Shown: piece after piece, positions 11,146 to 24,300 of the stretch | Layout of the letters: every line of letters begins with the position of its first letter | How positions within the stretch are numbered: position 1 is the first letter of the stretch | Assembly (NCBI GenBank): GCA_949987565.1 | Contig: OX465102.1 | Location: forward strand, 11,238,763-11,302,762 | Reading direction: 5' to 3' | Origin: Luidia sarsii | Lineage: Eukaryota; Echinodermata; Asteroidea; Paxillosida; Luidiidae | DNA length: 64,000 nucleotides | Program-made: the position numbers and the translations under genes | The notes under the pieces: model-generated | Told to the model about the DNA's origin: nothing | The model's input: only the letters and a program-made list of their open reading frames with translations | Database searches by the model: none

Positions 11146-13969
11146 AGTTTTTCAAATTGAAAACAGATTTTACACAAAGATTCATTAGTAAAGATCTTTC
11201 AAACATTTATTCCAGATGACAGCTACAATACATGCATTCTAAAAAAAATTTTATTTCACTACAGCTTTACACATCACACATTACGTGTTACACAAGTGAA
11301 GTTTGGCTCTTTAGTTCTGGTGACATGATTTTTTTGTAAATATAAAATTAGGCATAAGACGTTTAAAAAAAAAAGTACATGTATTATAATCTATGCATAC
11401 AAAAGGTTTCAATCCTTTTATTTTTGGTGTTACGATTATTCATGTGCAAGTAGGCAATAAGGCTGGGCAAGCAGTTCAGTACATTAATTGTGTGTACTCT
11501 GTAGTTCAAGGTATCATATTTCGAGTTCCTCCAAAACTGGCACCATTTCTCCCTGTGCTCCTGGACAAAATCCAATATAGGCCCTTTTCCAAAACCCTGC
11601 TTAGGCTCAGGCTCCGGCTTCGCCTTTCTTTGTTTTGTCCATTTTAAAGAGCAAGGCATGAAAACGGGGGGCCCTTTGGCCTTGTTTTGAATGTTTCACT
11701 GCATTTTGAAAGGGAATCCAAAGCGTACATGTACATGTATGTAAGTTTCAATAAAGAACTCCAACCTTTGTTTTTAATGGTTTGGATAACAGGCAAGGCC
11801 AGACCCGAAGCCTAAGCCGGGTTTTGGAAAAGGCTCCTTGTGTTCACTCCCAGCGGGAAAAGCCTCACGAATGGTCCTCAGCACACAAGCAGGGATGACT
11901 CTCCGGACTCCTTTTCCAAGTAGACCGTGGGTCCAACGTACATCCGATATGCTGCATATCGATAGGACCTGCCGTTAAGAGGACAACATTTCTATTGTGA
12001 AGGGTGCAGTGCAGGAATGCCAAATTCTCACTAGTCAAAAGGAATTGAACAGTGACAAAATATTTCTTTTTTAGAATTTTGTGTTGGGTCGAACAAGCTT
12101 TCAACATTTTCTAAAGTCGATTCTAGTTATGGTCAGGTAGAATCAATGAAGAGTCCTATTGGTTCAAAGTACCTACACTACAATACAGTACACAAATGCA
12201 AAACAAAACAAAAAGGTCATAGACATAATGCGTTTAATTTGGTCAACGGTTGATTACCCTACTTCCAACATTACAATGCCTGTCATTAGTGAATGGATAC
12301 AAGATTGAAGATATATACAGTATGTGTACTACAGCCCTGATGTTCATTGTGTAATTTCATGGTGAGTTGCAGTAAATTAATTCCTGATCTACGTGTAGGT
12401 TTGCCATGTCAGATGTACATGTACGTGTACTACAGTACACGTACATGTATCATTAATTGCAATATGCCACCTTCATTTCAATGGAAAACTGCTAAGATAG
12501 CATCAGTGAAAATTATTTTTTTAAACGGCTGTGCAAATGCATCACTGAATAGAGTGGATACTTGGTTGAGACTTGAGTCCATGATAGATGTTTGGCTCTA
12601 AATTTTGTTTATTTTTTTTAACTGTTGTTTGAGTTATAATGAAGTTAGGACTTAATTAGCGTACTGTATAGAAGATGGACAACTTGTTAGCCATGTCACT
12701 GGAGTATCCATCTGCAGCTGCTAGACAGACTAACTGTTTTGTCATCATACCCCGGCCACGATGTAACTTGTAAGATGTAACTTCTTTTTTTTAAGATCAT
12801 TGAAAGTAGCAGTTTATCAAAGTCATAATTCGTATTCATTAGAACGAAAGCTTCACCGAGCGTTGCTACTTTACGCTGTCCTTAACAAAAACCAAAGAAA
12901 CATAATTGTCAAATTTGATAAGGAAATGGTAGACGACTTTACTTAGCTACTTTATAAATACTGTAAATAAAAAAAAGTGTTTGAAGCTGACACTTGATTG
13001 TTATATTTAAGTACATGCCCTATTTCTGTTTTGTTATTTTATCTTATTAAAATCTTTATGGAGTGGAGTAGCTGCAGTGGGTATGGGCAACAAATAACAA
13101 TAGAGCAGTGGTGCATATCATTGTCACTAGTACTGGGAGTACTGGGAGTCCGGACATTGTTGCCCACTGTCACCCACAGGAAATGTACAGCACAGAAATG
13201 GGAGGAATTCTTGGGGGGATGCCAATGCAGGGCTTGCTAGCTGCAGCTCCTTGTATGTTGATTTGAAAGAGCGTTGTTTTGTAAATTAGGTCTTATTACT
13301 CCTTCCAAGTATTAGTCTTGCACCAAAAGTAGTCCTGTGCGTGGCCCCCTCGTGTGCACATTCTGGTGTAGCCTCTGAGGAGTGATAATTTATGGAGATC
13401 GCTTATGGTGGTGAGGTAGGCCTACTGTACAAATTACTTGGAAGAAGAACTCTCGTTGCATTTGCCATCGTGCTACTCACCGGCACACACACACCTACCT
13501 TGGCTCTCCTGTTGGTTTGGGTGTTTGTTTTTGGTGGTGCTTCCGCTGAGTTGTGTGAAATAAAGACCAATCAAAATAGTTGATGGTGTCTGTTCACCCA
13601 CGACAAAATGGCGACGAGGATGGGATTGGTTCAATGTCACATTAGCTCAACAACCCCCAAAACCAACGCAGTGATTGGAGAGAGGTGTTCAGCGCAGACA
13701 GCGCAGTGACGGCGCAGAGTCCAGCGAAGAACGGTTGATTTATTAAGAGAAAGATTTAATTGGCCCGAGATCTGATTCAGATTATGATTTGACAACGAAC
13801 ATCTTCTTGTCATGTAACCCCGAAAGCCTGTCCAAACGGACGACCATAGCCGTCCTCAACACTGCTCTATGCGTGCAAACTGGCTGGTAATCATTGTGCT
13901 CAATCACGCAGTTAACTTCGTCTTCGACCAAAAAACTGCTCTCAGTTCCCGGCTGCGTTATTTTTATTT

Positions 13970-14098
13970 CGTAGGAGGGTTAGGGGCAATTATCATAATT
14001 ATCATAAATGGGGGTGTCTAAAAAAAATTAAAGAAAATTACGACAGAAGAAGATTACGACACACCCATTTTATGATAATTGCCCCTAACCCTCCTACG
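13970..14098. mobile_element. Hairpin MITE, family C, copy 1
   Basis: The arms CGTAGGAGGGTTAGGGGCAA and TTGCCCCTAACCCTCCTACG are perfect inverted repeats and continue through ATTATCATAAATGGG / CCCATTTTATGATAAT. A second copy lies at 43176-43301. It has no coding capacity. Confidence 0.75.
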
Positions 14099-14387
14099 AA
14101 AAAAAAAAGGCTTTCGATCCCGACTGACAGTTCCTGCACCAGTCCCTATTGTCCATGCGATCCGGGGGGGGGGGGCTCGGCGGATCTGGAACATCTTCAC
14201 CGCTATAGTATCAGTCTCTGCGCCTCCACCATCTCCTACCTCAGGCTCAGCCGCTGCATCACGCACGCCGGCGACGTGCCTCAGGTTCCTGCTCGGAAAA
14301 GAGTGGCTCATACTCATAGGCATAAGCCTTTTGAGTTATACTAGGACCCGTATAGGATCCTTGGAGTCAGTCATCATTATCTCGGTC

Positions 14388-14560
14388 CGAATCACGCGAT
14401 TATTTGGAAAAGTCTCACTGATATAGGAGTCCAAATCGCGATTGAAATCACACTAAATAATGTTTATTGTGTCCACAGAAACAAAGTGGAGTTTGAATCG
14501 CTATTCAATCGCGATCCAAATAATCGCTTTTACTTTGGACCGTGGAAACGGCCCTAATGG
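14388..14560. mobile_element. Hairpin MITE, family D, copy 1
   Basis: GCGATTATTTGGA on the left is mirrored by TCCAAATAATCGC on the right, with inner arms around CAAATCGCGATTGAAAT / ATTCAATCGCGATCC. A related copy is at 44162-44303, sharing AAGTGGAGTTTGAAT and GCGATCCAAATAATCGC. Confidence 0.6.
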
Positions 14561-15347
14561 GATTGGTCTAATTTTAACCGCACGAGCAATAGAACGACTG
14601 GGCGGGAGGTCTGGGAAAGAATTATAATATTAATGAGGTTATAATTACTTTATTAAGTAACCAATTGGTAATCATAGTGTAAGATAAAAATGATAAATAT
14701 TAAATGTTCACAGTTTAATTTTTACAAATGCTTCTTTCTTGGCTATGTAACAGTATTGTTAAAAAGAACTTATTAGGACGTGGAAAGCTTGGAACGAGCC
14801 GTGTACTTTCAAGTTGCAAGATGGCCGCGGTCGTAGCTAATTTCTAACGCACAACTGAGGTCTGGTGAGAATCAATTACCATCCATGAATCACGAACAGA
14901 TGGATAAGTGAGAAAATGGCAAACTCGGCAAGACATCATTTAGGTGTGTATGGATGTGTTTTGTGCGTCGGGAAAATCACTGAGTGAGTAGACTAGGTAA
15001 GCCATGATTTATGGGTTCACTGGTCTAGAAAGGACGGACACACGCCATGACGAGGTAAATTATATGAAAATTATACACATGCTCTGCACAGAGAATGGCG
15101 AATTCCACCAGCAACGCACTTTGTACTTTTGCGTTGGAGGTCCGTATCCACTAACTGCTTCTACACCAATAGACTTAGACCACAGGACGAAGTGGGGGAA
15201 AAGGTCTCCTACTAGAAAATGGTGTTCGTGGTCTCCGCACAGAGAGAGGGGATAAATTTTAGTCCAAGCGATCATGAGGTCCAGAGTGAGAGTATGTAAT
15301 CAAAATAATTATTGGTGATTATCAAGATACCGGGGCACGTGTGGCGT

Positions 15348-18300
15348 TCAGGCAAACAACCCGAACGCCAAGAAGCCGAGAAAAAGCACAACCAGACAAA
15401 CGACGTTGACGACCCTTGACCACGTGGGGTTCTCCACCAGTGACGTCATCCGCCTCTCCATCTCTTTCAGCTCGTCCGGGCTCACCTCCGGTGGCGGCGA
15501 TGCGTCGATCCCGCATACGAAGTTCCACGCGCGGCGGGGTCCAGACGGCGGCTCGTCTGCACAAGAGTGAATAACAAAACCCGAGGTAAGACCAGAATTG
15601 GGCCTAAGTCTCGTTTTCAAAAAAAAGAATTGGTCCCAAGTATTGCAAGGATGGCTTGAACTATAATTGCTTTATTTGATCCGTTTAGCTGATCGTTATA
15701 TTCATTTGAATTGTATCAGGCTATAATTATTCGATGGCCTATATACCAAACGGTTGGTTCTCATAGGTTAATCACCGCCATAGAAAAGAAGTCAAAAAAT
15801 TGAAATACTCTACATCATTTCTTAAACATTAGAGATAGCCTTTAGTTTGATATTCTCACCGTTTTGTTTTTCGGCGGCAATTTCTCTTTTCCTGATCTCT
15901 CTCTGGAGGTTCTTCTTGGTCTCCTTCTCGGACATTGGCTTCCTCGGTAATCTACTGTGCCTAGTCCACCAGGTTAACTTAATCAGCTAAAAGAGGAAAG
16001 GGAGAATCGTTGACTGACAAAACTACCAAACATTTGGACGATGCTTGCAATGAGGGAGGGGGAAGCCTTCGAGAAAAAGCGCCCCCTAGTGGTGAAGGTT
16101 ACCTATAGGCCGTTACGAAATGAAGGTTTGGCCTGGGGCTAAGGCTTCGGTCACATTTTCTCTTCCCCGTTATAATGTTACAGGTATCTAGAAACAAGCA
16201 TTTGGCCCCAGTTTCTTGGTGAATACACATCCAGCCAACAAACAACGAGTACAACCTGGATTGCCAGGTTTTGTCAGAGGGAGACTATGCCTAAGCCCGA
16301 GCCTGATTCATTGATTCTTGAAGGGGCTTGATCTATAGCAACGGTTAAGAGAAGAAACAAGCAGCCATGTTGTTGTTTCTGGATTAGGGTGCTTGCATCG
16401 ACAGCCATCCGAAAAGAAACTCGGTCACATGAAATTCCGGTCACCGCCACGCCACGACACACGCAGGCTAGGAGATGTATATGGAGCATGCGGGGTCTCC
16501 ATTACCTCCGCTTGGTCATTTCGTCGTAAGCGAAGTGTGGATGAGATGCCAGAGGGATGTCGTTGTTCTGTGGGCCCAACCAAAGATGCGTTGGGTAGAC
16601 AACATCCGAGAATGGTCGAGTGTAATACCAACGAACTGAAAGAAGCAGCACTGGATCGGCGGGCAGTGGTGGAAGCGACGCCAGTGATTCAAGTGGTGTA
16701 TAATTTGAGGAGGAGACCACTGGTAAATCCCTGAGTATTATCATTATTGTGTATAGCCTCCGCCACCAGCCGCCCGTTTTGCAAATTGGCAGCGTACCTT
16801 TTCCTGGGGGATCCGCTCGGTCAGCAGACTGATGGCGGCGATGAAGATGACGGTGGCCGCGTAGTTGAGGAGAGCGAAGTGCAGGTAGTGCAGCTTCTGC
16901 AGGGCGACCGGGCGACTGTCCGGCCCGCCACCGCACGGGGGCGCCTGGAAGACAAAGTCCAGCACCATCCACGTGCAGCCCACCAGCTCTCCCAGGAGCA
17001 GGCCCCAAAAGGCGCCCTGTGAAAGAAAGGTGGAAGCCCGAGCTCAAATAGCGCCCCCTATCGCTTCCGTCGCGCTTGACCTACTCGTTTGACTCTGACG
17101 TCACTCCTCTCGCAAAGTGCTGCCGTGTATACCAATGCATCGGCTACGGAATGATATCAATTTACATACGAGTCTGGGTAAGCCACTGCACGCAATCACC
17201 GTGTGCGTATGTTGTATACGGCTTCAGGTGACACGCAAGCCTATAATGGAATCTCGAAGATGGCGGGTTCAGGCCATCCCTACGTTAATGAGTGAACCGC
17301 CATGTCGGTCAATTGGGGAAGTTGTTTTGAGTCGACCTAAGCCAGGCATAAAGGAGGGAAAAAACATCAGAGGAATTTTGTATTTAACTTCGAAATACAC
17401 CAGCATATTATATGCTGCAATGGTAGCCTCTTCGGTTCTCTTCATGACTGGGCAAATTGTTTTGCTCAGCGCTAATTTGCTCGACCTCTTTGTACATTAC
17501 ATTAGTGCGCCTTCAGGATCACCCAATGTAATGCACGTCTAGAAACGGTCGACAGATTCCACGTATTGTGATTGGCCAACGCGTTACAAACTCCGAGGGC
17601 GCACTATTGTGAATCGCCCGTATTGCCTCGTGTGACACGGCCCTATGTGATATTAGTATTATGTTATAATTATTATAACACGGCAGAGCATGCAGCGCAC
17701 ACAGCTATGTCTGCTACAGCAATTTGGCGGCCTTGGGGTAAGGGCACTTATACCTTCTCCGTGGCCCGCTCGGAGAAAATGCCGGCGATGTAGACGGCGA
17801 ATATGGGCGGCGACATGTAGGAGCTGATGGATTGGATGTAGACGAAGAGCTGGCCAGACCCGAAAACCTTGATCAGGGGCAGCCACAGCACGCTGACCGC
17901 GGCCAGGATCAGAGTGCACAACCTACACATGAGATAAATGGGATCTGGGAAATTGTCGACGGTCTGACGTTACGATCCTTGCCGGAACGTTCTGCTAGGA
18001 TCGAAACGTCAGGCCCTGTATATTATTTCTTTGAGATTTGGATTTCGTTCAGGAAGCAGTTTGTAACTTTGTTGAAGTACTGTTCTTTAAGACCACGTTA
18101 ACATCACGAAATACCATCACTTCAGAAGCGTGAAGTGTCTAAAATGATGCATCAGTTCGTGTCTCAAATCCACATCAAATTTTATTTACACCAACGTTGA
18201 AAAGTTGGAAATTGAATCAATGCCGTGTGAAAGACCTTTTAGGACTCTTTTCGAAGACCCTCGTTATTTTGTTGCCAACCTCAAATCCTTTGAAACAAAA

Positions 18301-21300
18301 AGGATTCAATGCGGTCCTGTCATTACGGTCCCGTACCTGCCGACAATCACCAGCTCTGTTTCCGAGGCCAGGGGTCGCACTTTGACCCAGAGGTCGAGGG
18401 TCAAAATGGAGCTGGCGCTGTTGAAGACCGACGTGAGAGAGCTCATCAAGGCAGCCAACATGGCCGCCATCATCATGCCTTTTAAGCCTGAGAGAGAAAG
18501 AGAGAGAGGGGAGAGAGACAGAAACAGACAGTCAGACAGACAGAAGTGGAGAGAGAGGGGGTGCAGAGAATGAGAGAGAGTGGAAGAGAGACATAAACAG
18601 ACAGACAGACAAATGACAGGCAGACAGAAGTGGAGAGAGGGGGAGAGAGAGGGAGGAGAGAGACAGAAACAGACAATCAGACAGACAGATGAGGTGGAGA
18701 GAGAGTGGGGAGAGAGACAGAAACAGACATACATACATACAGACAGAAGTGGAGAGAGAGGGGAGAGAGAGTTGGGAGAGAGACAGAAACAGACAGACAG
18801 ACAGACAGACAGAAGTGGAGAGAGAGTGGGGAGAGAGACAGAAAAAGACAGACGGACGGACAGGTGGAGAGAGAGGGGGAAGAGAGATGATAACAAATAG
18901 AGTGAGGAGAGAGACAGAAACAGACAGACAGACGGACAGGTGGAGAGAGGGGGGAAGAGAGACGATGAGAGAGAGAGTGAGAAAGGTGGGTTTTGACAAT
19001 GCTGATTTGCAAAAAGGCAATTAAGACATTGACAGATAACATGAGAAGTGGAAGGTTTTCGTTGGCACCATTTATAACACTTCTCTTTAAGAGCCGGCAA
19101 CATCAACGGGTGGTGTGTAGTACGCTTACACTGCCCGTGGTCATGAGACTGCTTGGTTCCATCTTCCATCTGTTTTTATTATTTCATCAGGCATATAAAC
19201 ACTTATGGTAGTTGGAATACGACGGGCATGGCAGTGTACACACTAGGCTATTCCAGAAACGTTGAGTTACCGGCTCTTTTCAGAGTTACAATTACCTTTC
19301 TTGAAAGAGAAGTGCTACATGGTGTCACCTTAAACCTTCCACTTAGTTTTTCCACCATGCAAACCTTCAAGTATTATCTAAGATGAGAAGAGATGCCTTT
19401 GTAACAGTTAAACGTTACGTGATACATATAAAATGCTCTACGAACATAACACAACATAGCACAGCACAACACACACGACACGACACAACACAGCACAGCA
19501 CAACACACACGACCCGACACAACACAACACAACACACACGATACGACACAACACAATACAACACAACACAACATAACACATTAATAGTGAACAGACCCGT
19601 TGGCATGAGTTTAAGGAGGAGACGAATGTACGCGATGTCCGAACAGCCGTTGGGGTTATCGCAAACTTTGGAGCAAGTTTCAGAGTCCTGGCAAGCGACA
19701 TAATCTAGTCAGAAAGAGAGAAGATGCAACATTTCACTTTCTCATCCCGTTCAAATCACCCCAAAGCAATCATCTAGCACTATGAACATCTAAACCGTGA
19801 AAAAGGGGTGAAAATGTCATTTCACCGTGAAACTAAAAAGTCACTGTGATTTCACGGTGCATTAATTTTACAGTGAATTCACCTTGAAAATAATCGCCCC
19901 CCTGACCTGATAAGGACATCTTTAGGTCACTAAAGAGACCTTGATACTGTATTGTGTCCTTGTATCTGTCACTCCCAGATACTTCTCTAGCCATTGACCA
20001 CCAGTAAATGTGGCCTTGGAGACCACTGGTGAAAACACCTTGAAAATGACTTGTCTAACAGTGTGCCATGAAATAGGGGTGAAAACATGGTGAATTTTCT
20101 TTTCACGGCTAAATGACATTTTCACCCCATTTTCACGGTTTATATGTTCATAGTGTAGCCTCTCGCATGAAACATTGGTGGTTATTCTGTCAACGTCGTT
20201 TATATTCATCTAGTTCAACTGGACCGATTTCCAGTTAGCACTTACGAATATTTAGGTACTGACAACTTGACAGGCCCTTTGCTGATAGCCATTATTTTAA
20301 AGGTGATCGATGCATGCCGTGCAATGTCGGAAGAGGGTAGTCGTAGTCAGTGCTTCTTCCGGTCTGCACACCAGTGTGCATTTCTATGGGCTCTTTCGGC
20401 ACAGCGAACTAAGTTACTCTCTCATTTTTTACGATTTGAGGCAGAACATCCATCATTGGTAACACGGAAACACATTGCACTACACGCTCAAGCAGGATAC
20501 CAGTGTAGAGTTTGTGCAGCGCTACGCAATGCGTGTCGTGCATTCTCTGCCTCAATCGTGCTGCATAACTATGACGTATTCAAAGCAGATGTAGACTAAA
20601 CCAATTATGGGGATTTCACACGGGCAAATAGTAGGCCAAAATAGCCTGCGTTTTCTGTAACGCGGGAAGTTGTCTGTTTATACGAAGGCCATAATACATG
20701 CATTACAAAAAGACAAAGATGGCGGTCCCGTGCAAAACGTTCATTGGGCAAAAGTGGAGGCCGAATTAAGTCCAGACAAAATGAATATTCACGAAGACAA
20801 ATGATAGGGACCTTTTGTATTGTTTGAACTATCACAGCTGACCATCTCTCAGTCAAAAAAAGAAAGAAAAAAATCAAAACATATTTATTATGACTCGACT
20901 CAAATCATGCCATGCGACGATTCCAAAGAACCACTGCTTGATTTCTCTCTAAGCTGCAGACGGCTACAGACGGCTGTTTCATGACTGGCACCTACCCGGC
21001 CAGAGTGCCCTGCTGATCATGCCTGGATATATCATGAGGAGCATGGGCAGGAGCTTGAGGGTGGCAGCGAGCAGGGTACCAGCCTTGGAGTGGGTCACGT
21101 TCTTCGCTGCCAACGACCGCTGCACCAGAACCTGTCGCACATCAAAGGTACGTGGTAATCCTCTCTTAATGCATTGCATAGTATGAAGACATTTCGGCGT
21201 AACTTTCAATTCAGTTCAGTGCATGGAGATGAGCTCAAATTCATCGTTTACGTCATTCAGAGCTCTCAGCTGGTCCTCTTGTATTGTGGGAACCATCACG

Positions 21301-24300
21301 TGGCAATGGGATCGGAGACAGAGGGGGTAGGAAACAGACACATTACATTGGTATGTTGAAGAGAGGCACATGACTGAAGGGTTGAAGAGTTGAGGTACTT
21401 AGCCATGCTAGACAGATGAGAATGGAGGGGATTCGTTTATGACGCCCGAGTAGGCATCGGCAATTACACTATGCTGTCGACTCCAGCCTGGACTGCGTTG
21501 TTCATGTGACCATTGGGGAAATTAGAGCCACTCTCGAATGACAACCGATAACGACTACCGATAGGCCAGCTGTGGGTGGACTACAGGAGGGGCATGCCAT
21601 CGGATTTGATGATTTGATGAGGCCGAGGTCGAGCTCAACGTGTGGAACTTGGCGCCACTCTTGAATGACAGGCAATACGGTAACGACTGCCGATAGAGGG
21701 CATGTCATAGGATTGAATAAGGCCGAGTTCGAGCTCAACGTGTGGAACTAACTGGCGCCACTCTTGACTGACATGCAATAGCGACTGCCGATAGGACAGC
21801 TGTGGGTGGAGTGGAGGAAGGGGCATGCCATTGTATTTGATGAGGTCGAGGTCGATCTCAACTGAACGGACTGTAGGGAAGACATTTCCAAATTATAGTC
21901 CGCACCGAGGTGCCTCATCTCCCTGTAGAATACTGTTGGCAAAACAAAAAAACACCATTGGTTGAACCGCTTTAAAATACTGCCCAGCACTTCGACAGTG
22001 TCACTCTGTCAGTTTGTCCGGCCGTGTCAATGATGAGTATACCTGGTTGGTGCAGAAGTACCAGGCCGACAGGAGGAGGATGCCGAAGAGAACGCCGGGC
22101 CACGGCAGGTCGGAGGTGGTGGCGTCCTGGAAGATGTGCCAGGCCTCCTCGCTGGGCACGCCGCAGGAGGTGTTGCCGGCCAGGTAGGTGGGCGTCGGGA
22201 TGCTGGTCATGTACCTGAGGTGAAGGCTCTCCAGCCCGCCGATGTGGACGAACGCTGTCGCCCGGAAGGATGGGCGGACCGCGATCATCACAGGGAGAGA
22301 AGATGTGAGGGTTTGTATGGTGGAAATACCATGCAGAAGGTTTGCCTTGCTACCATGTATATGACATGTATATCATAATATCTTTCACCTACCAATGAGT
22401 CAATTTAGCACAAAAAGGGAAAGTGAGGAAGGGGTCAGGAATTGGTAGATAGACGGCTGGAAAATATATCAACCTTAAACGTACTCAATGTGACTGTCGT
22501 ATTTTGAAAGAAAAATACCAGGTTTTTAAGAAACACATGTATAGTGCCCAACCAGTGCAACTTGAATAGGTCAGCATTGTAATAACTACTCAAAGCAAAA
22601 TGATCTCACTGCAATTCAAGAACACCTAAGTTTCAACAATATGTCAAGCGAGGGCGCTGTATGCAGACACTTGGATAAAAAAATGTGTCTGGTAAAGAAC
22701 TAGACGTGGTAGTGTATTAAGTGCGGTTATCAATTAAGGCAAAAGTGGGAATTTTCTCTTGGTACTAAAAGGGAAGGTGTATATGGCTCTGAAAAGAGCC
22801 GGTAACTCTACGTTTCGGGTAGTGTGTAGGCCTAGTCTGCCTGTCCTCAGTCTCCTACCGACAGATATTTGTGGCATAGTGTGATCGCCTGCCTGCCTGG
22901 GAAGAGGTAGGCAGAAGAGAGATGGGAAGACAACATCACAGAGTGCATGGACAGGGCTCAGTCTGAGTGACGCCCTTCACGGGAAGCAGAAAACACAGGT
23001 TTGTGAAAGGTGATTGATAGAGTTTACCGTGGTGCCCCAACGGTGTACCTTATAAGTGAAGTGAAGTAATGATCGCCTAGAGACGCAGACAGACAGACAG
23101 AAAGACAGATAGGCAGACAGAAAGACAGATAGGCAGACAGAGAGACAGAGAAACATAGACCCACCTACGACCGAGAGGACGATGGCCCCAGCGATCATGA
23201 TAACTGACTGCAGGGCATCCGTGTATATGACGGCGGTCAGGCCGCCCGCCACGGTGTAGACAGCCGTCATTGCCAGCAGGAGGCACACGGACAGGTAGAG
23301 GTTCCAGTTCAAGGCTTGCTGGATGATGATGGTCCCAGCGTACATTTCAGACTGGCGGAGCGAACGGGTACGACTCATTAAAAAGTGGAGCCAACGCATC
23401 AATTCACTGTCACGCGTACCGTAGCTTGAGTTCAATGCCGTATGGTGTGGATGCCCCTGAAGCCATTGGTTACGGGTTCGTTTCTGTTCATGCAGAATGT
23501 CTTTACCGTGAATAGATCAAAATGGTAGTTGATCGAGCAAAATCGTTTTACCCACCCAATGTCCTGACGAGGTGGCAGATTGGTTAGGGCGGTGCACTTC
23601 TACTTTGCTAATCAATTTTTCTCTGCACGCGTGGGTTTGAATCTCATTCTCGTCGTTTACTTTTATCTGACAGAAAGTTTGAATTATATTTAAACTATGT
23701 ATCTCTACGACGGTCTTTCTTTTTAAATCGTAGAAAACTATCTCTATACCCACACGTGAACGCGAACGTTATTTCTGTTCTTATCGTAGACGAGGTGGCC
23801 GAGTGGTTAAGGCGATGGACTGCTAATCCATTGTGCTCTGCACGCGTGGGTTCGAATCCCATCCTCGTCGTTTATTTTCGTTTTTACAAGACAGAAAGTT
23901 TACATTATATTAACACTATCTCTATACCCACACGTCGTGAATGCTACTGGTCTACGAAGTATTTGTAGACGAGGTGGCCGAGTGGTTAAGGCGAAGGACT
24001 GCTAATCCATTGTGCTCTGCACGCGTGGGTTCGAATCCCATCCTCGTCGTTTATTTTAGTTTTTACCTGACAGAAAGTTTACATTATATTCAGACTATCT
24101 CTATACCCACACGTCGTGAATGCTACTGGTCTACAAAGGTATTTGTAGACGAGGTGGCCGAGTGGTTAAGGCGATGGACTGCTAATCCATTGTGCTCTGC
24201 ACGCGTGGGTTCGAATCCCATCCTCGTCGTTTATTTTAGTTTTTACCTGACAGAAAGTTTACATTATATTCAGACTATCTCTATACCCACACGTCGTGAA

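Larger units (their letters stand above)
10915..15347. other. Noncoding intergenic stretch
   Basis: No supported exon was found between the THAP gene and the SLC5A stop codon. It contains hairpins at 11070-11145, 13970-14098 and 14388-14560, GTACATGTAC-type palindromes near 11728 and 12415-12450, and a G run near 14165. Open frames of 60-115 codons here match nothing I recognise. Confidence 0.55.

Noticed and set aside
18306..19169. 287-codon Leu/Ser-rich minus-strand open frame
   Set aside because: Only its end overlaps true SLC5A exon 10. The rest is CT-rich microsatellite.
20267..20599. 110-codon open frame in SLC5A intron 8
   Set aside because: No recognised domain, and it is antisense inside an intron rich in repeats.
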